NCBI RefSeq assembly: GCF_003967515.1
Contig: NZ_BIFQ01000001.1
Location: forward strand, 3,100,001 to 3,164,000
Source: Dictyobacter aurantiacus
GTDB lineage: Bacteria; Chloroflexota; Ktedonobacteria; Ktedonobacterales; Ktedonobacteraceae
Length of the DNA stretch: 64,000 nucleotides
Direction: 5' to 3'
Position numbers and translations under genes: made by a program. This document shows positions 36,409 to 44,694 of the stretch, piece by piece. Numbering within the stretch: the stretch's first letter is position 1; each line of letters starts with the position of its first letter. Under the pieces are notes generated by a model. The model ran no database searches, was not told where the DNA came from, and worked only from the letters and a program-made list of their open reading frames with translations.

Positions 36409-37155
36409 CTAGGGCATCAACTGCTCACGTTTAAGGTTGGTATAGTACGTGTATTTATTGCCACAGTACATAGCGCGGGCATACTCGATGGGGGTATCTC
36501 GTTCGGTGTAGGTCGTACGGCGTGTAAAGAGGGCGGCGCTATTGACCGGCACCTTCAGCAACTGGGCCGACGCCTCATCGAACAGACCGGCCTCAATCTC
36601 CTGCTCCGCCTCCACTAATGGAAGTCCATAGCGCGTCTCCAACAGTCGGTACAGGGAGTTCTGTTCCAGGTCCTCTTCCAGCAATTTCTCGCAGCCCATG
36701 AAGCTTAAGTGAGAGACCTCGACCGCCAGTGGCTCATCGTCAGCCAGGCGCAGGCGCTGCAGATAAAAGATGGGCTGCCCGGTTTTTATGCGCAGGCGTT
36801 CGGCCGTCGTCTCATCCGCCGGACTCATCTTCGCGGTCAACACTTTGGTGCCAGGCCGCTGACCACGGGCGCGGATATCCTCCGTAAAGCCGGTCAGATG
36901 CAGCAGTTGCTGTGTGATCTTATGGCGACTCACGAAGGTCCCCTTACCCTGTTCGCGGTAGAACAGACCCTCGTTGACCAGTTCGGTAATCGCCTGACGG
37001 GCGGTCATGCGGCTGATGCCATATTGCTCACCCAGTTCACGTTCAGAAGGAATCAAATCGCCAGGCTTCCACTCGCCGAGGCGAATCTTTTCGCGCATAA
37101 TCTCTTTCAACTGATAGTAGCGGGGAAGCGGACCTTTACGAAAAACTGTGCTCAT
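36409..37155 (-). CDS. GntR/HutC-family regulator (NagR/DasR-like)
   Basis: A 248-residue regulator with an N-terminal winged helix (PLPRYYQLKEIMREKI, then SERELGEQYGISRMTARQAI and GKGTFVS) and a C-terminal UTRA effector domain (from about residue 85; GQPIFYLQRLRLADDEPLAVE). This architecture is that of NagR/DasR, which sense GlcN-6-P or GlcNAc-6-P and bind TGGTCTAGACCA-like sites. Such sites occur before nagA and before the ABC operon here. It heads the leftward salvage genes and is divergent from nagA. Confidence 0.92.
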   Translation of the reverse strand: MSTVFRKGPLPRYYQLKEIMREKIRLGEWKPGDLIPSERELGEQYGISRMTARQAITELVNEGLFYREQGKGTFVSRHKITQQLLHLTGFTEDIRARGQRPGTKVLTAKMSPADETTAERLRIKTGQPIFYLQRLRLADDEPLAVEVSHLSFMGCEKLLEEDLEQNSLYRLLETRYGLPLVEAEQEIEAGLFDEASAQLLKVPVNSAALFTRRTTYTERDTPIEYARAMYCGNKYTYYTNLKREQLMP

Positions 37156-37309
37156 GTACTATTTCCAATCCTTTGTTGCTTCTGCTCCAATGTATTTTCC
37201 TACCGTAACAGATACGCACAAGATAGCCTTTCAGTGGCAGCAAATAGCTAATTTATCGCCGGGACCGTGGAATAGGCGACCTTCGATGCTCCCATGAGCC
37301 TGGGCAAGC

Positions 37310-37338
37310 TGGTATAATTGGTATATCGTCTATACCAC
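37310..37338. promoter_or_regulatory. Probable GntR operator 1 (gntR-nagA spacer)
   Basis: A 29-nt element starting TGGTATAATTGGTATATCG and ending TATACCAC; the outer TGGTATA/TATACCA arms are inverted. It is repeated at 37466 with five differences, both in the 413-bp divergent spacer. Confidence 0.65.
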
Positions 37339-37465
37339 ATCTCTACCTTAGATAATCACAGATATTCTCGCAAACGTCAAGCTTTAAGACGAAACTGATA
37401 AAAATCAGACCGAAAAGTGAAGCCTGATTTTTTATTTTCGACCGGTGTAGAAAAGGAATGAGAGG

Positions 37466-37494
37466 TGGTATAATTGGCATATTGTATAGACCAC
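37466..37494. promoter_or_regulatory. Probable GntR operator 2 before nagA
   Basis: The second 29-nt copy, starting TGGTATAATTGGCATATTG and ending TATAGACCAC. Read on the other strand it contains TGGTCTATACAA, close to the NagR/DasR consensus. TATAAT inside both copies could act as a -10 element. Confidence 0.7.
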
Positions 37495-37568
37495 CCTTAG
37501 TTACTATATTTGCATGCTAAAGATGGTATGCGCGTGAAGAGAAAGTCTGTGAAAAGAGGGGAAACTCA

Positions 37569-38777
37569 ATGCGGTTTACATTACAGGGTGCTCATCTTGT
37601 AGACGCAACAATGGATGTTGAGCGAGGAAGTGTTGTTGTTGACGGTACACAGATTCAGGCTGTTGGCCAGGATGATGGCGCGGAGGGACTGCGTATCGAC
37701 GCTTCCGATAGCATTATTTTGCCGGGATTCATCGAGGTACATACCCATGGTGGTGGTGGATTTAATCTGCACACGACTGATGTTGAAGAGGTGCGCTCAT
37801 ACCGTCGCTGGATTCCGACCACCGGCGTAACCTCTTTTCTGGTAACGGTGGTGGGGACGCCAAACGCCCTGCCGGAGGCGCAGTTGCAGACGGCCGTGGC
37901 CGCGATTGAGCAGGCCCACCAGAACTCATCCGAGCCCAGCGCGGAGCCGATAGGTATTTTTCTTGAGGGTCCTTACATCAGTGTCAAGAAGCGTGGCGCC
38001 CATCCTCCCATCTGGCTGCGCATACCAGATGAAAAAGAGACCGAGCGCATCCTGAAATTGACGCGTGGATATTTGCGGCTGCTAACGATCGCCCCCGAAC
38101 TGCCCGGCGCCCATGATATGATTCGGCGGCTGGTCGAGGAGGGCGTAACCGTCAGCATTGGTCATACAGATAGTGATTATGAGCAGGCACGCGAAGCGAT
38201 TCAATTGGGCATTACCCATGCCACACATTGTTTCAATGCCATGCGCCAGTTGGAGCACCGCGATCCGGGTCCCCTGGCCGCGATCGTGCAGGCCGAGCAG
38301 GTGCTGGGTGAGTTGATTGGTGACGGCGTACACGTGCATCCGGCCATGATGGATATGTTAGTCCGCATGCTGGGTTCGCAGCGCACAGTGGTCGTAACTG
38401 ATGCCCTGGCCGGCGCTGGTATGACCGATGCCACCTTTGAGTTCGCGGGTCAGCAGGCGCGCGTTATCTGCGGAGCCGCGCGCCTGGAGGACGGAACGCT
38501 GACCGGAAGCGTTCTCACCATGGACCAGGCTCTGCGCAACATGCTGGACATGACGCCTATCTCCCTTTCCGACGCATCTGGCATGCTCTCGCTGAATCCG
38601 GCTCGTTCCGCCCAGGTCAAGGACCGCAAGGCCCTGCTCAGGGCGGGCTACGATGCCGACCTGGTCATCTACGATCGCTCTCTACAACTGCAGGCCACCA
38701 TCTGCCGAGGGCAGGTCTGCTATGCCACCGACGCCTGGCGCCAGCGTCTCTCCCTCGATACCATCAAAGAAGCATAA
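37569..38777 (+). CDS. nagA: N-acetylglucosamine-6-phosphate deacetylase
   Basis: A 402-residue amidohydrolase that turns GlcNAc-6-P into GlcN-6-P and acetate. Metal and catalytic motifs: PGFIEVHTHGGGG (His58, His60), FLEGPYIS, SIGHTDSDYEQA, THATHCFNAM, GDGVHVHP and VVTDALAGAGM with the catalytic Asp. ATG 37569 follows AGAGGGGAAACTCA. Divergent from the GntR gene and behind two operator copies. An IS element begins 14 nt after its stop. Confidence 0.94.
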   Translation: MRFTLQGAHLVDATMDVERGSVVVDGTQIQAVGQDDGAEGLRIDASDSIILPGFIEVHTHGGGGFNLHTTDVEEVRSYRRWIPTTGVTSFLVTVVGTPNALPEAQLQTAVAAIEQAHQNSSEPSAEPIGIFLEGPYISVKKRGAHPPIWLRIPDEKETERILKLTRGYLRLLTIAPELPGAHDMIRRLVEEGVTVSIGHTDSDYEQAREAIQLGITHATHCFNAMRQLEHRDPGPLAAIVQAEQVLGELIGDGVHVHPAMMDMLVRMLGSQRTVVVTDALAGAGMTDATFEFAGQQARVICGAARLEDGTLTGSVLTMDQALRNMLDMTPISLSDASGMLSLNPARSAQVKDRKALLRAGYDADLVIYDRSLQLQATICRGQVCYATDAWRQRLSLDTIKEA

Positions 38778-38791
38778 AAGCAATCTCATAG

Positions 38792-40350
38792 TCATGAGTT
38801 ACCCCGAACTTTAAGAACGGGAGTTCAGAGGTAGGAAAAAAGGGGGAAAAAGGCACCAAAGAACCCTTCTGAGATAAAACATATGTAGAACAAACCACTC
38901 AGGAGGGTTCTTTGTATGCACACACAGTATCGCACAGTTCCGGAACAGGAACAACTCATGACGCGCCTTGACCAGGAAGTGGCGGGCCAATTCGTCCATC
39001 GCTTGGATGCATGGCTCGCTCCGCTCTACGTCCTCTTAGATGCTTATCTCGATCGCCGCCTGGTTCGCACCTTTGCCGATGTGATTGTCAGCATCATCCA
39101 ACTGCGGCATCGGGAAGCGGGTCTGTTGCAAACAGAATTGGGGGCTATGCTGCTGTCGCCCCAACATGCCCCGGCTGCCAGCAAGCGGATCCAGCGACTC
39201 TTGAGCAGCACCAAGTGGGGAGCCTGGCTCATTGACCAGTTTCTGTGGCAGCAAGCGACCAAGCAGTTAGAGACGTTGGAACACCAGGGGTGCCTGGCGC
39301 TGGTTCTCCATGATGGCAGTGAGTTGGAGAAACCCGAAAGTGTCAAGGTCGAAGGGTTGTGCCCGGTTCGTTCGTCCAAAGGACGGCGACTGAGCCGCCC
39401 GCGCCCCAAAGCCCACTGCATCAGCCCAACCAAGGGGGCTCCCATTCTGGTTCCAGGGATCCATTGGCACGGGGCCGTGCTCATCGGACTGCAGAGCCTG
39501 CCAAGTGTCATCAAGATGCACTACTGGAGCAGCCGCGGAAGCCATGCGAGCACGGGCCGGATTGAGGAAGAACGCGTGGTGCGTCACCTGGCTCAGCAGT
39601 GGGGCCGGAGGGTGATTCATGTCTTTGATCGCGGATGGGCTGGTGGCCCGTGGTTACAGGTCATGCATCGACTCGGGCAACGGTTTGTTGAGCGTTGGAC
39701 GGGTCGCTATGAGTTGGTGGATGAGCAAGGTACCAAGCGCAAAGCGTGGGAAATTGCCCGGGGCAAACGCCAGAGCGTGCAAGGAACGCTCTGGTGGGCC
39801 GCGTTTGGTCGGGAGATCACCTTGACTATCAAATGGCGCCTCGTGCGGCATGCGGAGGTGGAAGGCATGCCGCTCTATCTGGTGGTGGCCAGTGCCAAAG
39901 AATGGAGCAGTCCCTGGTATTTGCTCACCAATGAGCCAGTTGAGGAAGCTGAAGCCGCCATGCGAATCGTGAACATCTACTGCCGCCGCTGGCAAATCGA
40001 GTGGAGCTTCCGCTTTGAGAAAAGTGAATTGGGGATCGAGCATATGCGGGTACGTGGATGGGAGAGGCAGCTGAAATTCCTGGGAATGGTAACGCTGGTC
40101 TATGCCTTTTTGCTCCAGCTGCTGATGTGTGAAGGGACGCTGGTACGTCTGTGGGCGCTCGATCGCTGGGATCATCAAACCGGCAAGCGGGCGCGTCAGA
40201 CCCGGCAACCGCTCTATCGGCTGCGCCGAGGTCTCTCACGGTTATGGCAAGCGTACCGTCCGCAAGCGCAGGATCGGCCAGCGTGGCTCGGGGCCGATCT
40301 TGCGACGAGGACCCCGAACTTTTGTTCAGAAAGTTCGGGGTAACTCATGA
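38792..40350 (+). mobile_element. IS4-family insertion sequence
   Basis: About 1.56 kb bounded by inverted ends: GTTACCCCGAACTTT at the left (38798-38812) and its reverse complement at the right (40330-40344). TCATGA stands on both outer sides (38792-38797 and 40345-40350) and could be a 6-bp target duplication or, being palindromic, part of longer inverted repeats. It holds one transposase gene. It sits between nagA and the ABC operon. The outer edge is uncertain by a few bases. Confidence 0.88.
38916..40343 (+). CDS. IS4-family DDE transposase
   Basis: A 475-residue intact transposase. Catalytic residues: Asp133 in LVLHDGSELEKPE, Asp238 in VIHVFDRGWAGG, and Glu362. The IS4 signature Y-(2)-R-(3)-E-(6)-K is exact: Tyr355, Arg358, Glu362, Lys369 in YCRRWQIEWSFRFEK. 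ATG 38916 follows GGAGGGTTCTTTGT. The reading frame ends inside the right inverted repeat, whose bases with the preceding codons can fold as a CCCCGAACTTT hairpin (40312-40340). Nothing suggests inactivation. Confidence 0.93.
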   Translation: MHTQYRTVPEQEQLMTRLDQEVAGQFVHRLDAWLAPLYVLLDAYLDRRLVRTFADVIVSIIQLRHREAGLLQTELGAMLLSPQHAPAASKRIQRLLSSTKWGAWLIDQFLWQQATKQLETLEHQGCLALVLHDGSELEKPESVKVEGLCPVRSSKGRRLSRPRPKAHCISPTKGAPILVPGIHWHGAVLIGLQSLPSVIKMHYWSSRGSHASTGRIEEERVVRHLAQQWGRRVIHVFDRGWAGGPWLQVMHRLGQRFVERWTGRYELVDEQGTKRKAWEIARGKRQSVQGTLWWAAFGREITLTIKWRLVRHAEVEGMPLYLVVASAKEWSSPWYLLTNEPVEEAEAAMRIVNIYCRRWQIEWSFRFEKSELGIEHMRVRGWERQLKFLGMVTLVYAFLLQLLMCEGTLVRLWALDRWDHQTGKRARQTRQPLYRLRRGLSRLWQAYRPQAQDRPAWLGADLATRTPNFCSESSG

Positions 40351-40382
40351 TAAATACTCAGATCCCTTTTCTCTATGAATTT

Positions 40383-40404
40383 TGGTCTAGTGGTCTAGAT
40401 GTCT
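40383..40404. promoter_or_regulatory. Probable GntR (dre-like) operator before ABC operon
   Basis: TGGTCTAGTGGTCTAGATGT followed by CT, containing two TGGTCTAG half-elements of the DasR/NagR type. It abuts the -35 box at 40404. A second copy lies at 40664. Confidence 0.7.
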
Positions 40405-40432
40405 TGACAATGCTGCTAATCCATTGTAATCT
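40404..40432 (+). promoter_or_regulatory. Sigma-70-type promoter for the ABC operon
   Basis: TTGACA at 40404-40409, 17-nt spacer, TAATCT at 40427-40432. The upstream operator touches the -35 box, which would allow repression by the GntR protein. Confidence 0.65.
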
Positions 40433-40501
40433 ATTTTCATGGATTAACCACTGATATTTCACCTGGCATACATCTATTTGTCACGTCTGCGGTACCCAGG
40501 A

Positions 40502-40565
40502 GTTATTTTTAAGTTGGTGCATAGGGTGCGCATCCGCGCACCCTATGCACCAACTTAAAAATAAC
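40502..40565. repeat. Long perfect palindrome P12
   Basis: Arms 40502-40531 and 40536-40565 pair over 30 bp, loop ATCC, apex GGTGCGC-ATCC-GCGCACC; arm contains AAGTTGGTGCATAGGGTGCG. It lies in the leader of the ABC operon, between the promoter and the second operator, so it may affect transcription. Confidence 0.93.
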
Positions 40566-40612
40566 ACTGCGGCCGTGTAGCGGACGCCCGTGCAGGGGCG
40601 CTCATGTACCCT
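40566..40612 (+). repeat. GC-rich tail of palindromic element
   Basis: After P12: CTGCGGCCGTGTAGCGGACG then CCCGTGCAGGGGCGC, the same tail as beside P9 and P15. Confidence 0.65.
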
Positions 40613-40663
40613 GACCGATGTTGCCCTTTTTGGTTGTTGGAGTGGCTGGATATGCCACACCTA

Positions 40664-40685
40664 TAGTCTAGTAGTCTAGATAGCT
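40664..40685. promoter_or_regulatory. Second dre-like operator copy in the ABC leader
   Basis: TAGTCTAGTAGTCTAGATAG then CT, matching the site at 40383-40404 at 18 of 22 positions. It lies 63 nt before the binding-protein start codon. Confidence 0.65.
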
Positions 40686-40747
40686 ATAGACATATGGTTT
40701 TATCATCTTTGACGCGCTGTTTTTTATAACCTTCAGGAGGTTTTAGC

Positions 40748-42430
40748 GTGGCTCCAACTCTCATCTCATCGATCAATGGGAAGAAAAGCAAGGCAGGGAT
40801 GGCCTTCTTTTCGCTCCTGGTTATCCTGGCTCTGGCGCTAGCTGCGTGTGGAAATAGCAGCGGCAGCACCAGCTCAACTGGCAAGAAACATATTTTAACG
40901 ATTGGCGCCCACGTAGGTGGCGACTTCACCAAAGCTCTGAGCCCTTACAATCCTACCCTCGTCAATGAAGGCATCCAGGGCATGGTCTATGAGACTCTCC
41001 TCTTCTTCAACCGCAACGATGGCAAAGTCACGAATCTACTGGCCACCGATTATAAATGGAGCGCCGATCAGAAGCAATTGACCTTCACCACGCGCGATAA
41101 CGTCAAGTGGTCGGACGGCAAGCCGTTCAGCGCCTCAGATGTCGCTTTCACCTTTAACATGCTCAAGAAGTATCCGGCGGCTGACTCTAAAGGTATCTGG
41201 ACCGATTTAAGTGACGTCTCGGCCCCGGATGCGAAGACCGTGGTGATGAATTTCAAGACCCCCAATCCTCCCCTGCTGTGGTATATTGGCGGACAGACAT
41301 TCATCGTGCCCGAGCATATTTTCCAGAATGTCGATCCCACCAAGTTCGACAACAGCAATCCCGTAGGAACCGGCCCCTTCAAGTTCTCAAAATTTTCTCC
41401 TCAACTGCTTACTTATACCAAAAATCCAGGCTACTGGCAGGCCGACAAGGTCCAGGTAGACGAGTTGCTTTATCCAGCCGTTAAAGATAATCAGACCCTG
41501 CAGCTCAAGTTGATGAAGGGTGAGATCGACTGGGGAAGCTTCTTCGCGCCCGACCTGGATAAGACCTATGTGCAGAAAGACTCGACCCACAACCACTACT
41601 GGATGGCGCCAACTGATATGTTTACCCTGTATGTCAATCTGAGCAAGGCTCCATTTAACGATGTCAATGTGAGACAGGCTATCAGTGCAGCCATCGATCG
41701 CGCGCAGCTCTCCAAGCAGGCTGAAAGCGGTTATGTGTCTCCCGCCAGCACGACTGGATTGATATTGCCTAATGCACAGTCGTACCTGGACCCCAGCTAC
41801 CAGAACGTGCAGTCCACGGCTGACGTGGCGAAAGCTGCCCAGTATCTGCAGAGCGCTGGCTACACCAAGGGCTCTGATGGCATCTATGCCAAAAACGGCA
41901 AGAAGCTGAGCTTCAGTATCAAGGTCGTCAACGGCTGGACCGACTGGGAGACGATGGCCTCGGTGATCAAGCAGAATCTGAAGGATGTCGGCATCGATGC
42001 CACCGTTGACGATATTCAGGATACCGCCTACTTTGATGCCCGCAACAATGGCAACTTTGATGCCCTGATCGGCGGTCTCTTTGGTGGTCCCACGCCTTAC
42101 TACCTGTATGATACCCATCTGAATAGCGCCAACCTTTCACCCAAGGGCTTCAACTGGGGGAAATGGAAGGACAGCTCGACCGACAAATTGCTGCAGGACT
42201 ATGCCAGCACCGTAGATCCGACCAAACAGAAGCAGGCCATCATGGGACTGGAAAAGATCTACGCCAGCGAGCTCCCGAACATCCCACTGGTAAACGCGGC
42301 CTCGTGGTATGAATACAGTACCAAAAACTTCACCGGCTGGCCCAGCAAGGATGATCCCTACGCCGTTGGCGCAGCCTACTCGGCCCCCGACAACCTGATG
42401 GTTGTCCTCAACCTGAAGCCAGCCGCTTAA
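40748..42430 (+). CDS. ABC transporter substrate-binding lipoprotein, family 5
   Basis: A 560-residue extracytoplasmic binding protein (SBP_bac_5), anchored through lipobox Cys34 in LALAACG. The mature part has the family pattern TFTTRDNVKWSDGKPFSASDVAFTF, GTGPFKF and DVNVRQAISAAIDR. Family 5 proteins bind oligopeptides, nickel or oligosaccharides; beside murQ, nagZ and nagA, a muropeptide or chito-oligosaccharide ligand is likely. GTG 40748 is the start, behind AGGAGG at 40735-40740. Probably the first gene of a three-gene operon under dre-like operators. Confidence 0.9.
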   Translation: MAPTLISSINGKKSKAGMAFFSLLVILALALAACGNSSGSTSSTGKKHILTIGAHVGGDFTKALSPYNPTLVNEGIQGMVYETLLFFNRNDGKVTNLLATDYKWSADQKQLTFTTRDNVKWSDGKPFSASDVAFTFNMLKKYPAADSKGIWTDLSDVSAPDAKTVVMNFKTPNPPLLWYIGGQTFIVPEHIFQNVDPTKFDNSNPVGTGPFKFSKFSPQLLTYTKNPGYWQADKVQVDELLYPAVKDNQTLQLKLMKGEIDWGSFFAPDLDKTYVQKDSTHNHYWMAPTDMFTLYVNLSKAPFNDVNVRQAISAAIDRAQLSKQAESGYVSPASTTGLILPNAQSYLDPSYQNVQSTADVAKAAQYLQSAGYTKGSDGIYAKNGKKLSFSIKVVNGWTDWETMASVIKQNLKDVGIDATVDDIQDTAYFDARNNGNFDALIGGLFGGPTPYYLYDTHLNSANLSPKGFNWGKWKDSSTDKLLQDYASTVDPTKQKQAIMGLEKIYASELPNIPLVNAASWYEYSTKNFTGWPSKDDPYAVGAAYSAPDNLMVVLNLKPAA

Positions 42431-42442
42431 CACGTTCCGTCG

Positions 42443-42530
42443 GCGCCCTTCTGGCTGATGGATCGCGGGGAGGGCGCACGCAGAGCAGGGGAGGAGATGC
42501 TACCTGTCTTGTCAGATGTGAGCTGGTAGC
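42443..42530 (+). promoter_or_regulatory. Two intercistronic hairpins after the binding-protein gene
   Basis: GCGCCCT/AGGGCGC (42443-42449 with 42471-42477) and GCTACC/GGTAGC (42499-42504 with 42525-42530) lie in the 160-bp gap before the first permease. Neither has a T run, so partial attenuation or mRNA stabilisation giving more binding protein than permease is likely. Confidence 0.45.
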
Positions 42531-42590
42531 GTCACCCCTGCATTTCCCCTTCACAAAGGATTCAGAGATACGTATCGAAGGAGTGCTTAC

Positions 42591-43586
42591 ATGCGCCATT
42601 TATTTCGCCGCATCTTCTTCTACCTGGTGGCGATCTGGATATCGGTTACTCTCAACTTTTTCATCCCCCGGCTGGCCCCCGGCAATCCCGCCCAGGCCAT
42701 GCTCACTCGTCTGGAGCGCCGTGGTCCCATCAGTCCCGCTGCCCAGAAAGCCCTGGAGGCTGCCTTCGGCATCAACACCAGCGACACCATCTGGGTGCAA
42801 TACTTTAAATATCTGAGCAACATGCTGCATGGAGACTTTGGTATCTCATATGTTCAGTACCCGGTCCCGGTTACCTCGATCATCGCCCAGAACATCATCT
42901 GGACCATCATCCTGGGCTCGGTCGCGGTGATGATCAGCTTTATCCTTGGTTGTCTGTTTGGGATTGTCATGGCCTGGAGGCGCGGCTCCATGATCGATAC
43001 GGTGCTCTCGCCAGCGATGACCTTTCTCTCGGCTATTCCCTATTTCTGGTTAGCACTGATTATCCTGTATTTCTTTGGCTTTACCCTTAACTGGTTCCCC
43101 TTCGCCGATGGATACGACACTACGCTGGACGTGGGCTGGAGCTCCGACTTTATTATCAGTGCTATCTACCATGCGATCCTGCCGGCCCTTACCATTGTGC
43201 TCTCTTCGATCGCTGGCTGGATGCTGGTCATGCGCAACTCGATGATTACCACGCTATCGGAGGACTACGTCTTGATGGCGCACGCCAAGGGACTGACCCG
43301 CCGCCGGGTGATGTTCCTGTATGCCGCGCGCAACGCCATTCTACCTAATGTGACCGGCTTCGCCCTGGCAATCGGCTCCATTGTTGGTGGTCAGCTGTTG
43401 ACCGAGATCGTCTTCTCTTATCCCGGAATTGGCTTCTCACTGTTGCAGGCGGTGCAGGGGCAGGATTATCCGCTGTTGCAGGGCATCTTTCTGATTATCG
43501 CGCTGGCGGTGCTAGGGGCGAACTTCATCGCCGACCTGGTCTATGTCGCGCTTGACCCACGTGTACGTCTGGAGAGGAGCGCTTAA
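42591..43586 (+). CDS. ABC permease, DppB/OppB type
   Basis: A 331-residue inner-membrane permease with an N-terminal helix and about five more (residues 10-30, 102-130, 145-170, 190-215, 260-285, 295-315). The EAA-type loop is YVLMAHAKGLTRRRVMF, and FIPRLAPGNP near residue 25 is the family N-terminal motif. ATG 42591 follows GAAGGAGTGC. It pairs with the next permease to form the channel for the binding protein upstream. Confidence 0.92.
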   Translation: MRHLFRRIFFYLVAIWISVTLNFFIPRLAPGNPAQAMLTRLERRGPISPAAQKALEAAFGINTSDTIWVQYFKYLSNMLHGDFGISYVQYPVPVTSIIAQNIIWTIILGSVAVMISFILGCLFGIVMAWRRGSMIDTVLSPAMTFLSAIPYFWLALIILYFFGFTLNWFPFADGYDTTLDVGWSSDFIISAIYHAILPALTIVLSSIAGWMLVMRNSMITTLSEDYVLMAHAKGLTRRRVMFLYAARNAILPNVTGFALAIGSIVGGQLLTEIVFSYPGIGFSLLQAVQGQDYPLLQGIFLIIALAVLGANFIADLVYVALDPRVRLERSA

Positions 43587-44588
43587 ATGGGAACATCTTC
43601 ATCACAGTTCAGCGGATCGGTAAGCAACGGCTTTCAGCGCCAGCCGCAACGCTCTCCGAATACCTCCACCATTGAAGCTTTGCGCCATCCCTGGTATGAG
43701 CGCCTGGGACATGCCTTCCAGACCGTATGGCGTCAGCTGACCAGGAACAAGAAGGTCACCATCGGACTGGTGATCGTCTTCTTCTTTATTCTGGTTGCCG
43801 CCTTTGGTCCCCTGTTCATCCATAGCGATCCCAATCGCCTGTCGGAGGATGCGCAGGCCGCGCCATCGGCGGCCCACTGGCTGGGCACGACCGCTGTGGG
43901 GCAGGATATCTTTAATCAACTGGTCGTTGGGACTCGGTCCTCTATCTTCTGGGGCTTTGCTACCGGCATTGCCGTGACCGTGTTGTCGATTATCGTTGGA
44001 TTGGTAAGCGGCTACTTTGGCGGGGTCATCGACGAGGTTCTGTCGCTGCTCACCAACGTATTCCTGGTACTGCCGGCGCTGCCGCTGGCGATCGTGCTGG
44101 CCTCATATTTTCCGCGTGGGCCTCTGACCGTCGCGCTGGTGATCACCTTTACCAGCTGGTCATGGGGCGCGCGCGTCCTACGCTCGCAGACCCTCTCGAT
44201 GCGCAGCCGCGAGTTCGTGACGGCGGCGCGCGCCAACGGCGAGACCACCTGGCGCATCATCTTCTTTGAGATTTTTCCCAATGAGATCTCGATCGTGGCC
44301 GCCAACTTTGTCAGCACCACCCTGTACGTTATTCTGGCCTCCGCCTCGCTCGAATTCCTGGGATTGGGAGATCCCAACGGGATCAGCTGGGGGGATATGT
44401 TCTACTGGGCGCAGAAGGCCAACGCACTCATCTCGGGACTCTGGTGGTGGTTTATCCCGCCGGGCATCTGCATCGCTGTCCTTGGGGCGGGTCTATCCCT
44501 GATCAACTTTGGCATCGACGAGATCGCCGATCCACGCCTGCGTAAGGAGAGGGCGCCGAAGCTAATCACAGAGGGGGGAAATAAATGA
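43587..44588 (+). CDS. ABC permease, DppC/OppC type
   Basis: A 333-residue permease starting directly at the base after the upstream stop. An N-terminal cytosolic arm of about 55 residues, then TVGLVIVFFFILVAAFGPLF-like first helix and about five further helices. EAA loop SREFVTAARANGETTWRIIF; HWLGTTAVGQDIF and LEFLGLGDPNGISWGDM are family motifs. No ATP-binding subunits follow; the next gene is on the other strand. Confidence 0.92.
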   Translation: MGTSSSQFSGSVSNGFQRQPQRSPNTSTIEALRHPWYERLGHAFQTVWRQLTRNKKVTIGLVIVFFFILVAAFGPLFIHSDPNRLSEDAQAAPSAAHWLGTTAVGQDIFNQLVVGTRSSIFWGFATGIAVTVLSIIVGLVSGYFGGVIDEVLSLLTNVFLVLPALPLAIVLASYFPRGPLTVALVITFTSWSWGARVLRSQTLSMRSREFVTAARANGETTWRIIFFEIFPNEISIVAANFVSTTLYVILASASLEFLGLGDPNGISWGDMFYWAQKANALISGLWWWFIPPGICIAVLGAGLSLINFGIDEIADPRLRKERAPKLITEGGNK

Positions 44589-44672
44589 AGAATGCTCCGT
44601 GCCGACGTTGCCAGCGGAGCAATACAGCGCAGGGTCTGGTCGAGAGTCTTATCATTCAAAAGGGTTGGTGTC

Positions 44673-44692
44673 TGATGCTGGTAGGGGCATCA
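44673..44692. terminator. Short hairpin between convergent genes
   Basis: TGATGC (44673-44678) pairs with GCATCA (44687-44692), then GTTTAAAA. A weak terminator candidate at the end of the ABC operon and the leftward ligase gene. Confidence 0.4.
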
Positions 44693-44694
44693 GT

